Shown here piece after piece: positions 1 through 9,005 of a DNA stretch of 56,510 nucleotides (its first letter is position 1; each line of letters begins with the position of its first letter). A model generated the notes under the pieces. The model searched no databases. It saw nothing but the letters and a program-made list of their open reading frames with translations, and was not told the DNA's origin. The translations under genes and the position numbers were made by a program. Source of the stretch: a virus; IMG/VR virus record IMGVR_UViG_3300042549_004468, positions 1 to 56,510 of that record; one strand, given 5' to 3'.

Positions 1-71
1 TTAGCAGCATCTATATGCAATGTTAGACCATTGATACCAGGATTATCTAAACCACCTCTTACCGTACTCAT
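1..71 (-). CDS. LamG-like tail-fibre protein, N-terminal fragment
   Basis: Only the first 23 codons are in the window; the gene runs off the left edge. It starts at ATG 71..69, overlapping the stop of the 89-residue gene by four bases (ATGA). The visible peptide contains GLTLHIDAA, closely matching GLVLCLDAANT near the start of the 219-residue LamG-type protein at 341-1000. By that resemblance it is probably another concanavalin A/LamG-fold adhesive protein at the end of the tail-fibre operon. The rest of the domain is not visible, so this is inference from a short stretch. Confidence 0.55.
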   Translation of the reverse strand, partial: MSTVRGGLDNPGINGLTLHIDAA

Positions 72-337
72 GACATAGATAATAAATCAGGGCCTGTCCA
101 AGCTTCTGTAGCTAAAATTTCTAACATTTCTTCATAAGTATAAGGACCTTCTTTTGTAGTGAGGTTCTCTACACAACTAGGTATTTCCTCATCCCACTTA
201 ACAAATGTTTTTGTATTGTCAACTGATTTTCTAACTGTGTTTACTGATGTTTCTTGTACTTGAGTAAAATCAATTTGATCTAGTTCTGTTATTGAAAAGA
301 TCATAAACTTTCTGTTTTCGTAATTTGTTGTTTCCAT
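68..337 (-). CDS. Small hypothetical protein of the tail-fibre operon (89 aa)
   Basis: I do not recognise this family. It is an 89-residue soluble, acidic protein without membrane segment, cysteine motif or repeats. It starts at ATG 337..335 three bases after the stop of the upstream LamG-type gene and ends overlapping the start of the next LamG-type gene, so it is translationally linked between two adhesin genes. The leader (ATTATAAAAA before ATG) has no Shine-Dalgarno sequence. Sitting between two LamG genes, it could be a small fibre-associated or fibre-assembly protein, but nothing in the sequence proves that. Confidence 0.7.
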   Translation of the reverse strand: METTNYENRKFMIFSITELDQIDFTQVQETSVNTVRKSVDNTKTFVKWDEEIPSCVENLTTKEGPYTYEEMLEILATEAWTGPDLLSMS

Positions 338-340
338 TTT

Positions 341-1000
341 TTATAATCCGAATCTTCTTTTTAATGCGTTATAGTTTTGTGTTACTTCGTTGTTAGTTAA
401 ACCTCTATTATAATATTTAAGATTTGAAATCTTGCCTGTAAAAAAGTTAGATACAATATCGGTAGATATTCTTAGTCTACCTTGTGGATAATTTGTAGTA
501 ACAGTGCCACTAACAACTTGAGTTGTGTTATATGCAATTGATGCTATGTTTGAAATTCTTTTAACTACAATCTGACTCCACACATTTGCTGTTGGAAATA
601 TGTTATATTGCAAATCATCTGCTACATTTGCTTTACGCAATACAAAATTAGATCCGTTTTTTCCAATCCATATACCATTAGTTACATCTCCCATTAACAA
701 AGGAGCATATGTGCTAGACCAATTATTTGGGTTAATCCAAAGTTCAAAAGTAAAGTCTCCGGTCCCGGGGGTTAGTGAAGTTTTGATTCCTAAGTCTGCA
801 TAGTCGTTTACACCATCAAACACTATACTTCCTCCATTTCCACTATTAAATGTAGGTCCATTTATTAATGTACCATCATTTTTATTCTTGCCTATATCAC
901 TCCAAGTAGTTCCACTTCCTGGGTATGATTTAGTATTAGCTGCATCTAAACACAATACTAATCCATCAGTGACTGTTTTAGGAGAATAATTAAACGACAT
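341..1000 (-). CDS. LamG/concanavalin A-like domain tail protein (219 aa)
   Basis: Nearly the whole protein looks like one concanavalin A-like (LamG) jelly-roll domain. Typical blocks are GLVLCLDAANTKSYPGSG with TTWSDIG near the N-terminus, SIVFDGVNDYADLG, FTFELWINPNN, then RISNIASIAYNTTQVVSG and the closing GKISNLKYYNRGLTNNEV. Such domains bind glycans or serve as adhesive knobs in phage fibres. It follows the 1149-residue fibre gene with only a few bases between, so it is probably a receptor-binding or fibre-associated subunit. The carbohydrate-binding role is inferred from the fold; no ligand residues can be assigned here. Confidence 0.75.
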   Translation of the reverse strand: MSFNYSPKTVTDGLVLCLDAANTKSYPGSGTTWSDIGKNKNDGTLINGPTFNSGNGGSIVFDGVNDYADLGIKTSLTPGTGDFTFELWINPNNWSSTYAPLLMGDVTNGIWIGKNGSNFVLRKANVADDLQYNIFPTANVWSQIVVKRISNIASIAYNTTQVVSGTVTTNYPQGRLRISTDIVSNFFTGKISNLKYYNRGLTNNEVTQNYNALKRRFGL

Positions 1001-1003
1001 AAC

Positions 1004-4000
1004 TTATATACTTCTAATAATGGATTTTATAGTCCATCCTGTTGTACTTGCTGAACCTGTAACTATCATATTAGATCCCGATATTGAAGCTCCAAAAGTA
1101 AATCCTGAAGTACTTCCAAAGTCTGTAGTCGAGTTGTCCATGTAGTTTGCTGTTCCTCCATTACCCCACAATGCTGTAAAAGTTCCAGCTCGAGAATTTG
1201 AACCTGATCTAATTATATAGTCCATAAACACTCCATCATAAGATCCTGTACTTAAACTATACACTAAATTTACACCTGATACTGCTGTTATTTTCTTTGT
1301 TGTATAGAGTGCTGGTGCTTGATAATCTCCTATGAAAGTAGTGTTGTCTGAGAATACTTCTAAAATAGGTAAACCTGATATATCATTTACACTGAATAAA
1401 GATCCAGATAAGCTATCTGTTACTGAGAATAGTTCTCCTTGTGATCCTTGTACTGTGAATATAGGTAATGCAGAACCTGATCCTAGTAATGTTAATTGGG
1501 TTGTATTTGAACTTGATATTATTAAACTGCCAGTAATTTGAGCACTTCCAGTAATCTGAGCTGTTCCAGTAATTGTTGTTACTCCATTATCAGTTATTTT
1601 AAATAAATTTACAGATGATGAGTTTTGTATTAAAACATTTGTAGTTGCTGAAGTAGAACCTGAACCTACAGAATGAAGTCGAGCTGATGGCAAAGTTGAT
1701 GCACTTCCTACATAAATTCCTCCAAGGGAACTAATAGTACCCGTACTATAAAAAGTATGAGTTGGATTTCCTGATGCATCTCCAATCTGTAATGGTATTC
1801 CATTTCCACTTCCAAAATAACCACGAGTAACACCGTTATCTTGCAAAGTCATTTTGAATGAGTTACTGTTTGTTGAATTAACTATTAAAGGAAATCCAGA
1901 AGCAGCAATAGTTGTTTTACCATCATCTGTTACTTTAAATACATCTGAAGGAGTTGCATTTTGTACTAGAAGTGCAGTTGTTGATGATGTTGTACCAGCT
2001 CCTCTAACATGTACAATAGCTGATGGATTAGGAGTGACAGTACCAAATATGGCACTATATCTAAACTTAGCGTATGTGTCGTAAAAATAAACATTCAGAT
2101 TATTGGATACCATAATATCTAAACGACCACCAGGTGCGTTTAACAACATAGAACCTGGACCTCCTAGTATATTCCAGTTTGTATTAGTTGGTGCTCCAAC
2201 TTCAAATTGTACAGCTGTAAGAGTTGAGTACTGGTTAGATTTTCCTATGTACATTGTGCTACCACCAGATCCAGTAAGAGAGAAAGATCCACTTATAATA
2301 GCTAAAGATCCACTTATGTTTGTACTTCCTATAGCATTTAAAGAACCAGTTACTGTCAGTGAACCTGATATGATTGCACTTCCTGTATATGGAAAAGTAG
2401 GAGTTGAAGGAGCAAATGAAGCGCTAACTGCATTTAATACGTAAGAAGATGTTGAAGCAAATGAAGCACTAACTGCATTTAAAACATAAGAAGCAGTTTG
2501 AGCTAGAGATGCGCTGATTACAGATCCTCCATAGTATGAAGCAGATAATGCTTGAGTTGCGTAAGATGCAGTTCCAACTAATGATCCAGCAATACTACCT
2601 GTAACAGTTAAAGTTCCTGCTATACTTACATTACCTACATTTGTAATTCTTAATAATTCAGTTGGAGTAACTCCATTTTTATAAAAAACATGACTTCCAT
2701 CAGTAACATAATCAAGTTGTGCTGGTGAAACTCCAAATCCATATCCCCCAAATGAGCTTGTGTATAATGCAAGTTTGCTAATTGTACCTGCTGCTCCTGT
2801 TGCTGTTCCTAAAGTTAATAAATTTATACTATCAGTCCAAGTTAATTCATTACTTGTAGTGGTTGTATTAGTTCCGTTGTTAAATAATATTCTATTTGCA
2901 GCTCCCTTTACATTTGTTGTTAATAATGATTCAGCAGCATATGAAGCTGTTGAGGCATAAGATGCGGTTGTTGCTGTTGTAGCAGAAGTAGCATTACCTT
3001 GTAAACTAGCAGTTAATGATGATTGATTTTCCCATTTAGCTGATGTATTATTGTATACTAAAGGTTGTCCATTTGTAGGACCTGATATTGATACATCAGA
3101 TAAACCAGCTAAAGTTTGAGTGATTGTAGAGCCACCTCCACCTGCTCCTCCTACTTGCCTAAATAATCCTCCAGGTTGTATTTTAAAGTCAGCAGGAGTA
3201 GTAAATACACCATTACCCTTAATTATTATTGCACCTAAATAAATTGCATTTGCTGCAGTGTTAGGTGCTTCAATAAATGATTCAAATTGAGTATTTGCAA
3301 TGGCGTCTGCTTCTGTTGAATAAGATTCATTACCGTAGTAAACAACTATTGCTTTAACTATTGAATTTGGAAACCAAAAGACTCTCTGTATTGACCAGTC
3401 ATTAGGTTGTACTGTTGTAAGAACACCACTGTTTGAATAGTTACTTGGATCTATTGTTGCATATCCCGCTCCTGCATTTGTATCGTACACCCAAGTTGAG
3501 CCTGATTGTCTATATCTAAAAATTTTAGAGATATTAGTTCCAGTATCTACTGTGTAAGAAGGTTCATTTGGGTCTATAGCATAGTTTGCTCCAGGTGCAT
3601 AAGCTGTACCACTTCCTACTACTAAACTACCTGTTGAAGAACCACTTGGTGATAGGGTATATCCTGATAGTTTTAAAGCCCCAAATGCTCTGGTAAATAT
3701 ATTTTGCTGTTGTTCAAAGCCGTATGCTACAGAAGGCTGTGTTTTAACAGCATTTATTGAAGTTTGGTTTTGGAAAAATACTCCACCTATATTGATTATA
3801 GTATCAAATTGTCCATTTGAGAATGGTGTTCCTTGAGCAAAAATATTATTAGTTGAGTCAATACCAACAAAACATTGTTGATACGAACTAGTAAATGCAT
3901 TAATACTACCTGTTAAGTTGCCCCAGTTTAAATATTGGATTGTTGGGAATGGGTCATTATTTAATGATGCATTTAGATTAACAATAATTCCACTACCGCT

Positions 4001-4453
4001 ACTTATTTTATAAACGGTAGATGATTGAGTTGTAATTAAACCTCCATTTAGTAATCCAGTATACAGATTTCCTTCTAACCATCTTAAACGAGTTACATTG
4101 TTATATCCTTGTCCGTTTTGAGAAAAGTATAAGTCATTTGTTGAACCGGAAACATAAATATAGGATGCTGAGATTGAGGTGTCTATGCTTTTAGCAATAG
4201 GTAAAAACTTGATTACACCGTTTGTTTCCATATCACCATACACTTTAATAGTTGGTGTTGGTGGAGAAGTTGATGAACCTGATATAATGATACTACCTGA
4301 TAGTGTTGTGTTACCAAATAAGTTATTGGTTCCTGCTTGAGTTGTTGAGCCAGTTACTGATAACGAACCAGTAATTTGAACTCCGTTTGATATGGTTAGT
4401 GTGTTTAGTGTAGCATCTGAACCAGAGACTATAACTTTACGCCAATTAGGCAT
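1004..4453 (-). CDS. Large repetitive tail-fibre-type structural protein (1149 aa)
   Basis: A long, Ser/Thr/Gly-rich beta-structural protein with many short ITGSLxVTGS repeats, typical of phage tail fibres. The N-terminus (MPNWRKVIVSGSDATLNTLT) matches that of the 692-residue protein at 6868-8946, suggesting a shared virion-attachment segment. A middle stretch has two A-S-Y-V-L-N-A-V-S-A-S-F-A units from a 45-base direct repeat. Two longer modules resemble each other: VHVRGAGTTSSTTALLVQNA and LHSVGSGSTSATTNVLIQNS, each followed by a FKxTDxGxTTI segment. Its ATG overlaps the end of the HNH gene by 8 bases and, unusually here, is preceded by GGGAGG, a good Shine-Dalgarno match. No intramolecular chaperone domain was recognised at the C-terminus. 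Confidence 0.8.
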   Translation of the reverse strand: MPNWRKVIVSGSDATLNTLTISNGVQITGSLSVTGSTTQAGTNNLFGNTTLSGSIIISGSSTSPPTPTIKVYGDMETNGVIKFLPIAKSIDTSISASYIYVSGSTNDLYFSQNGQGYNNVTRLRWLEGNLYTGLLNGGLITTQSSTVYKISSGSGIIVNLNASLNNDPFPTIQYLNWGNLTGSINAFTSSYQQCFVGIDSTNNIFAQGTPFSNGQFDTIINIGGVFFQNQTSINAVKTQPSVAYGFEQQQNIFTRAFGALKLSGYTLSPSGSSTGSLVVGSGTAYAPGANYAIDPNEPSYTVDTGTNISKIFRYRQSGSTWVYDTNAGAGYATIDPSNYSNSGVLTTVQPNDWSIQRVFWFPNSIVKAIVVYYGNESYSTEADAIANTQFESFIEAPNTAANAIYLGAIIIKGNGVFTTPADFKIQPGGLFRQVGGAGGGGSTITQTLAGLSDVSISGPTNGQPLVYNNTSAKWENQSSLTASLQGNATSATTATTASYASTASYAAESLLTTNVKGAANRILFNNGTNTTTTSNELTWTDSINLLTLGTATGAAGTISKLALYTSSFGGYGFGVSPAQLDYVTDGSHVFYKNGVTPTELLRITNVGNVSIAGTLTVTGSIAGSLVGTASYATQALSASYYGGSVISASLAQTASYVLNAVSASFASTSSYVLNAVSASFAPSTPTFPYTGSAIISGSLTVTGSLNAIGSTNISGSLAIISGSFSLTGSGGSTMYIGKSNQYSTLTAVQFEVGAPTNTNWNILGGPGSMLLNAPGGRLDIMVSNNLNVYFYDTYAKFRYSAIFGTVTPNPSAIVHVRGAGTTSSTTALLVQNATPSDVFKVTDDGKTTIAASGFPLIVNSTNSNSFKMTLQDNGVTRGYFGSGNGIPLQIGDASGNPTHTFYSTGTISSLGGIYVGSASTLPSARLHSVGSGSTSATTNVLIQNSSSVNLFKITDNGVTTITGTAQITGSAQITGSLIISSSNTTQLTLLGSGSALPIFTVQGSQGELFSVTDSLSGSLFSVNDISGLPILEVFSDNTTFIGDYQAPALYTTKKITAVSGVNLVYSLSTGSYDGVFMDYIIRSGSNSRAGTFTALWGNGGTANYMDNSTTDFGSTSGFTFGASISGSNMIVTGSASTTGWTIKSIIRSI
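2412..2493. repeat. 45-base tandem direct repeat inside the tail-fibre gene
   Basis: Two 37-base near-identical copies, starting at 2412 and 2457, differ at only three positions and recur with a 45-base (15-codon) period. They encode two consecutive copies of a YVLNAVSASFA unit in the fibre. An in-frame period allows copy number change without frameshift, a known way of altering fibre length. Confidence 0.75.
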
Positions 4454-4970
4454 GATTTACCTCCCTTTCTTTGCAATTATTAAAATGCCATCGCTTCATT
4501 GCAATTTGCTGCCCTTCTTTTTTACAAAAAGGGCATATTATTTGTGTTAGGTTTTGTATTGGTGTTTTACCTAATTTTTTAATAGACATTTTTGATTTAG
4601 TATCATCTGATCTCTTAGTTCCTATTCTTGCTAACCTTATAGTCTCTTTGTGGGCCTCTGTCTTAGGTTTTTTATAATTCTCTTTGTTAAGTTTGGGTTT
4701 TCTAAGCTTCACTTTGGTTTCTTCACTAAGTGGTCTTTTGTATCCTTTAACATAAGCTGTGTTAAACCTCATAGCTATCAAGTTAGCAGCATTAAAGTCT
4801 CCTTGTGAATAGTGTATATTATAATGCTCTTCTATAGATACACACATTAAATTTTCTATGGAATTGTTGTTGTGATTTCCATCAATATGATGTATTTCAT
4901 ACGATCGGTTTTGATTATCTTTGGGTATTTCCCCAAAAACAGACTCATATAGTTTTCTATAATTTGGCAT
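4446..4970 (-). CDS. HNH homing endonuclease, free-standing (174 aa)
   Basis: The N-terminal half is an HNH nuclease: YEIHHIDGNHNNNSIENLM (about residues 24-42) carries the two His and the Asn-rich turn, followed by EHYNIHYSQGD. The middle contains NUMOD3-like basic segments (LSEETKVKL, RSDDTKSKMS, KLGKTPIQN), which bind DNA in homing enzymes. The C-terminus has a zinc-finger-like pattern CPFC...HFNNC, common in phage HNH proteins. It lies between a small gene and the 1149-residue fibre gene, overlapping the latter by 8 bases. No intron features were found, so it looks like an intergenic selfish element that would spread by cutting uninfected-type DNA nearby. An ACAAACAA leader precedes the ATG. 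Confidence 0.88.
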   Translation of the reverse strand: MPNYRKLYESVFGEIPKDNQNRSYEIHHIDGNHNNNSIENLMCVSIEEHYNIHYSQGDFNAANLIAMRFNTAYVKGYKRPLSEETKVKLRKPKLNKENYKKPKTEAHKETIRLARIGTKRSDDTKSKMSIKKLGKTPIQNLTQIICPFCKKEGQQIAMKRWHFNNCKEREVNHA

Positions 4971-5057
4971 ATTACATTATATATTTGTTTGTGGTTAGAT
5001 ACATACACTTTATGCCGTGTATATGCCTACTTCCCTTTCAGGCCAACAATACTTTTC

Positions 5058-5066
5058 TATAAATAT
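5058..5066 (-). promoter_or_regulatory. TATTTATA box upstream of the HNH gene
   Basis: Coding strand reads ATATTTATA. It lies just beyond the stop of the 57-residue gene and 87 bases before the HNH start, a much longer spacing than most copies. A late-promoter role is inferred from the recurring position of this motif before genes in this window. Confidence 0.4.
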
Positions 5067-5069
5067 ATG

Positions 5070-5243
5070 CTACTTTGCTTTAGACTTAATTAATGTGTCT
5101 AATTCTTGAGCTTTTGATTGCTCCTGTGCAATTGCGGATTCTAGTTTCTGCTGTAAGTTAGCAACCTTTTTTGCATCCTTACCTAAAATTGTTATTACGT
5201 CTAAAGATTGACGTAATAGTTGTAACTCTACTAATTCAAACAT
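5070..5243 (-). CDS. Small coiled-coil-like protein (57 aa)
   Basis: A 57-residue reading frame starting at ATG 5243..5241, two bases after the stop of the 77-residue gene, and ending at TAG. The peptide begins MFELVELQLLRQSLDVITIL and continues with a Lys/Gln/Glu-rich stretch (KKVANLQQKLESAIAQEQSK) with heptad-like leucines, so it is probably helical. Tight spacing behind the 77-residue gene and no competing frame support it as real. I do not recognise the family. It may pair with its neighbour as a small fibre-assembly helper, but this is a guess from position only. Confidence 0.6.
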   Translation of the reverse strand: MFELVELQLLRQSLDVITILGKDAKKVANLQQKLESAIAQEQSKAQELDTLIKSKAK

Positions 5244-5245
5244 AA

Positions 5246-5479
5246 CTACTCTTGTTGATTTTGTAATGCAATATATTGTTGTTGTAATTTAACAACAGTA
5301 CCATAAACTGTTTCTAAAGTCTTACCTTTAAAGTTTGAGTTTTTAATAAGGATTAACAAGAACTCAATTTCTGATGCACTTAGCTGTGCAACTGGTTGTG
5401 CTGCTTCCTTAGCTCTAATGAGCGATGATATACTTCCCATGACGTAACTATTTAATTTTTTATGTATAGATGTAAACAT
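5246..5479 (-). CDS. Small hypothetical protein (77 aa)
   Basis: Unrecognised 77-residue protein. The central part (LSASEIEFLLILIKNSNFKG) followed by LETVYGTVVKLQQQYIALQN looks helical and could form a coiled coil. The first ATG (5479..5477) overlaps the end of the 464-residue gene by 20 bases; a second ATG at 5440..5438 would give a 64-residue protein without overlap, beginning MGSISSLIRAKE, and is a good alternative. It is followed two bases later by the 57-residue gene, so the two are probably co-translated. Confidence 0.6.
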   Translation of the reverse strand: MFTSIHKKLNSYVMGSISSLIRAKEAAQPVAQLSASEIEFLLILIKNSNFKGKTLETVYGTVVKLQQQYIALQNQQE

Positions 5480-6854
5480 CTCCTGTGTTTGAGTCTATGT
5501 GCATGTTACCAAATCCATTTGTAGTTCCTCCATATATTGGATTGGCTGGTGGTCCTCCTGCAGACTTTTCTGCTGTTACAATATATTCAGCCGCTGTTAT
5601 TGAAGTTGCTGTTGGGGATACTGAACTTGATATTGCCCAACGACCTGTAGTAGCTGGATCATTTTCCCAATATAAAGCTTCACCTGCATTTGCTGCATTT
5701 TGTACTATGATACCACCATCAATAGTTGAACTAGATCCTGATGCTAGTAAGATAAATTGATCTTCAATAGCTACATTGGTAACATTTAATGTTACTGTTG
5801 TGCCTTGAACAGTTAAGTTTCCACTTACTGTTAAGTCATTTCCAATAGTTACATTATCTGGTAATCCGATGGTAATTGTTTGACCTGAACCTGATACTTC
5901 TACTTCATTTGAAGTACCTACTATAGTTAAGGCTTGTGTTGCAAGATCTACACTTATGTTTCCAGCTGAAGAAGTAACTGCTAATGTTGTAGCTATTCCA
6001 GTTAATTGAGATCCATCACCAAAGAAAGATCCTGTAAATGAACCTGTTGCTCTTAGAGTTCCACCACTATATACTAAGGTTGGAACACCACCAAAAGCAC
6101 TACTATTGTTGTATTGAATTTGACCGTCAGATCCTCCAGCTACTGCACCACTTGCTGATACTGCTTGAATAGAAGCAGATAAAGCGGCAAGGCTAGAATC
6201 AACATTTGTTAAACGAGTTGATAATACTTGACCTACATACTGGTAAGCTGTTAAATAAACACGACCATTAGTAGCATCGGCAATTACTGTTGTTGCAATT
6301 GCAGAAGAGGTGAATTGAAATATACCAGTTTTGTAATCAAAGTTATAATAACTAGAATCAATATCTGCTGTTGAACCTAAATTATCATTTGAATATATAG
6401 CTTTTACAACATAACCAGCTGGATTTGATTCTGCTGTGTTTGTTGATATACTTGCTAATGAATATTTTGGAGATATAAAGTTGGTTTGTTGATTTGCATT
6501 TATTAACTGAGCTCCAGTTGAAATGGTAGTAGAGCCAGAAATAAACATCCATACATCTTTACCAACGGTTGCTAAGTCAGACTTAGTTAATGCATGACGA
6601 TACCAAAATCTTAATACATCATTTCCGGTAGGTGTAGTTGATATAGTACTGCCTGTTGTAAAGTAGTAGCTGTTTTGACTTGACCCTGAGAATGGAAGGG
6701 ATGATGTGGGTATAAAATTAGCTTGTGTGTAAACCTCACCAGAATTAATATCAAATACGCTTGTAAATGCATCTTGACCATCTGTGAACGCATCTGTAGT
6801 GTATCGTTTACCTAGTAAGGTTCTATTGGATTTTTTAGTTAAATCTATTGCCAT
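5460..6854 (-). CDS. Tail-fibre/structural protein (464 aa)
   Basis: Ser/Thr/Gly/Ala-rich beta protein. The N-terminal part (about residues 1-215) is non-repetitive and ends in VYLTAYQYVGQVLSTRLTNV. A short helical linker (SSLAALSASIQAVSASGA) leads to fibre-like segments: GGSDGQIQYNNSSAFGG, GSFTGSFFGDGSQLTGI, and VTIGNDLTVSGNLTVQGTTV, all widespread in phage fibres. The C-terminus (FGNMHIDSNTGDVYIYT) is a short beta hairpin type ending. It belongs to the distal tail gene block after the neck genes. The exact position in the virion cannot be told from sequence. Confidence 0.75.
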   Translation of the reverse strand: MAIDLTKKSNRTLLGKRYTTDAFTDGQDAFTSVFDINSGEVYTQANFIPTSSLPFSGSSQNSYYFTTGSTISTTPTGNDVLRFWYRHALTKSDLATVGKDVWMFISGSTTISTGAQLINANQQTNFISPKYSLASISTNTAESNPAGYVVKAIYSNDNLGSTADIDSSYYNFDYKTGIFQFTSSAIATTVIADATNGRVYLTAYQYVGQVLSTRLTNVDSSLAALSASIQAVSASGAVAGGSDGQIQYNNSSAFGGVPTLVYSGGTLRATGSFTGSFFGDGSQLTGIATTLAVTSSAGNISVDLATQALTIVGTSNEVEVSGSGQTITIGLPDNVTIGNDLTVSGNLTVQGTTVTLNVTNVAIEDQFILLASGSSSTIDGGIIVQNAANAGEALYWENDPATTGRWAISSSVSPTATSITAAEYIVTAEKSAGGPPANPIYGGTTNGFGNMHIDSNTGDVYIYT

Positions 6855-6867
6855 GGTTATTTATCTA

Positions 6868-8946
6868 TTAAGATACTGATAATGTTGTTACTGCTGTTGT
6901 CGGTTCTCCTTTATATCTAACTATAACATAAAACTGATCATATGATGAACCATTCATATAAACTGCATTAGCATTACTAACCTCTACTGTGTAAGTAGTG
7001 CCAGATACAGCTCCAGTACGAATACCATAGTAATCGATTGCTGATCCAAATGGATTGGTTCCTGCTGTGTTAGCTGTGATACCTGCTGTTATTAGTCCAG
7101 TTGTGTAGTATGGATCAAATAAACGCGTTACAGTTAAACCATTTTGACCATTAACAGCACTTTCAAAAACAATCGCTACAGACACACCATTTGTAGTTGT
7201 TGTATCATTCCAAGCTACTAGAGTTTGTCCTAAGTTTATTGTAAATGAACCAATCGATGTAGTTCTTTGAAATCTACGTACATAGTATTGGTAAGTGTCT
7301 CCATATCCAGATGGATACCAATACCTTCTTGAGCCACCTGAAGCCACTAAGTAGCCTGGTTTTACTTGAAGTTCCTTGGTTGGTAATGTGCTTGATGATA
7401 CAAAAGCAGTTCCAGTAAATGACAGTATACTATCATCTAATGTAATGCGATTTGCCTCATCTTTAAAAGTATCAGATGTAGCTGTTTGAGTAGTATTGGT
7501 TGGAAAACCAAAGTAAGCTATAGATCCAGATGATGCTGGTTGTCCGTATGCACCTGCATCGTGATAAGAAAATGTTTGAGTATCTGTTGTATATACTCCT
7601 GATCTATTAGAACCACTTGTGGCAACAGTAAAGGTTGATGTGCTTAATCCACTTGCAAATAAAGCTTGAATGTTGGTAGCTCCTGCCACACCTGCATTAA
7701 ACGATAAACTACCAGATAACTTAACTAAGTCAGTTTCAAATGGAATTGTGCTTGTTGCTCTGAGAGTGTTTCCTGTGGAATCAAAAACTGTATTAGCTGA
7801 ACTGATTTGAGCTGATGAATTTATTGTTGCACTTGAACCACTATTTGTTGCAGCTGTTAAAGTTACCAAAGCATCTGCTTCAGTTATAGATGCAATAGTT
7901 GTATTGGCTACATACAGAGGATTAAATATTCCATTTATTTGGCTTCCTACATACCAAGTTGCTGTCCTTAAATAAGGAGCTCCTGATAAAGATCCAGAAG
8001 TTGCTGTAAGTGAGCCACTAGTCTTATTGGTTATAGTTATAGTTTGAGTTGGTAAGCCGCTATTGATAGCTGCTGTTGGAGCCCAAAAGAATCTTTCAAC
8101 TGAGGTGTTTGCTGTGTTGTACACAGGAGATGATCCACTTGCAATCTTGATAGATGCACTAATGTGGTAGTAACCGGATGATGATACGCTTGTTAAAGAT
8201 ACTCCTCCATTATATAATCCTGAACTAAAGATACTTGCAAATTTACCATCTTGATAAGCTGCTGGAATTACAGCTGCGTTTGCTGTTGGAATCTTACCTA
8301 CTGTCAATCCATTTGATGTCGTAAATGAGGATAGTGATAATAGGTTTTGAGATTGTGATGTAATTGTCACACCACCAGTACTTGCACTTTCGTGAGCCCA
8401 GTTAATTGTTCCAGATACATAAAATGTATTTGGTGTACTACCATCAATAATAGTTCCTAAACCAAACAATTGAGCATCTACTGAAGATGATACATTTGTT
8501 GTTCCTGCTGCAACACTTGTATAGGTATTTGCATAGCTAGAGTTGTTGTATACTGTAAGACCAGTGTATAGTAACGATCCAGTTGATGCAAACCCTTTAC
8601 CAACTATATAAGTTACATCTGCTGCAGAGTATCCTTGTGGTACATATCCGGCTATTGTACCGGTACCATTATTGGTAGAAGTTTTTGAAATAGAGCTTAG
8701 TGTCTTGGTATTTGGAGCTGCGTCAGGTGCTGATGCACTTAGTAACCCTGCTACAAAACGTAAAATTTCAGATACGTTTGTTTGTGTTGTAAAGTTATTA
8801 AAGTAAGATCCATTTAAACTAGTTTGCCAAGCGTTTGATGATGGAACACCTACGTTTATATTTGATGAGCTTATAGCTAAACTAGCAGTTAGTGAAGTTA
8901 ACTCTGCACTACTTCCAGATACTATTACTTTTTTCCAAGTTGCCAT
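6868..8946 (-). CDS. Tail-fibre/structural protein with shared attachment N-terminus (692 aa)
   Basis: Large Ser/Thr-rich beta-structural protein. Its first residues, MATWKKVIVSGSSAELTSLT, match the N-terminus of the 1149-residue fibre protein, while the bodies differ. This is the usual pattern of fibre proteins that share a virion-docking segment and vary distally. The C-terminal third (RRYWYPSGYGDTYQYYVRRF onward) is compact and aromatic-rich and could be a distal domain. A TATTTATA box lies 31 bases upstream, and the leader contains ATCAAACAAATAAT rather than a Shine-Dalgarno sequence. Confidence 0.75.
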   Translation of the reverse strand: MATWKKVIVSGSSAELTSLTASLAISSSNINVGVPSSNAWQTSLNGSYFNNFTTQTNVSEILRFVAGLLSASAPDAAPNTKTLSSISKTSTNNGTGTIAGYVPQGYSAADVTYIVGKGFASTGSLLYTGLTVYNNSSYANTYTSVAAGTTNVSSSVDAQLFGLGTIIDGSTPNTFYVSGTINWAHESASTGGVTITSQSQNLLSLSSFTTSNGLTVGKIPTANAAVIPAAYQDGKFASIFSSGLYNGGVSLTSVSSSGYYHISASIKIASGSSPVYNTANTSVERFFWAPTAAINSGLPTQTITITNKTSGSLTATSGSLSGAPYLRTATWYVGSQINGIFNPLYVANTTIASITEADALVTLTAATNSGSSATINSSAQISSANTVFDSTGNTLRATSTIPFETDLVKLSGSLSFNAGVAGATNIQALFASGLSTSTFTVATSGSNRSGVYTTDTQTFSYHDAGAYGQPASSGSIAYFGFPTNTTQTATSDTFKDEANRITLDDSILSFTGTAFVSSSTLPTKELQVKPGYLVASGGSRRYWYPSGYGDTYQYYVRRFQRTTSIGSFTINLGQTLVAWNDTTTTNGVSVAIVFESAVNGQNGLTVTRLFDPYYTTGLITAGITANTAGTNPFGSAIDYYGIRTGAVSGTTYTVEVSNANAVYMNGSSYDQFYVIVRYKGEPTTAVTTLSVS

Positions 8947-8977
8947 GTGTTAATATTATTTGTTTGATTGTCTTATA

Positions 8978-8986
8978 TATAAATAG
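8978..8986 (-). promoter_or_regulatory. TATTTATA box upstream of the 692-aa fibre gene
   Basis: Coding strand reads CTATTTATA, extended as CTATTTATATATAA, 31 bases before the ATG and between two genes. Putative late promoter element, inferred from recurrence. Confidence 0.5.
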
Positions 8987-9005
8987 TCTACGTTGTATTA
9001 AAGTA

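Noticed and set aside
2412-2493. CRISPR-like repeats
   Set aside because: Only two copies with no unique spacers; they are in-frame coding repeats of a fibre.
4446-4453. Homology between MPNYRK of the HNH protein and MPNWRK of the fibre
   Set aside because: Only six residues agree, the codons differ, and HNH proteins commonly begin in this way; likely coincidence.
4446-4970. Group I intron carrying the HNH gene
   Set aside because: Neither neighbour is a split gene, and no intron core elements were seen; the endonuclease is intergenic.
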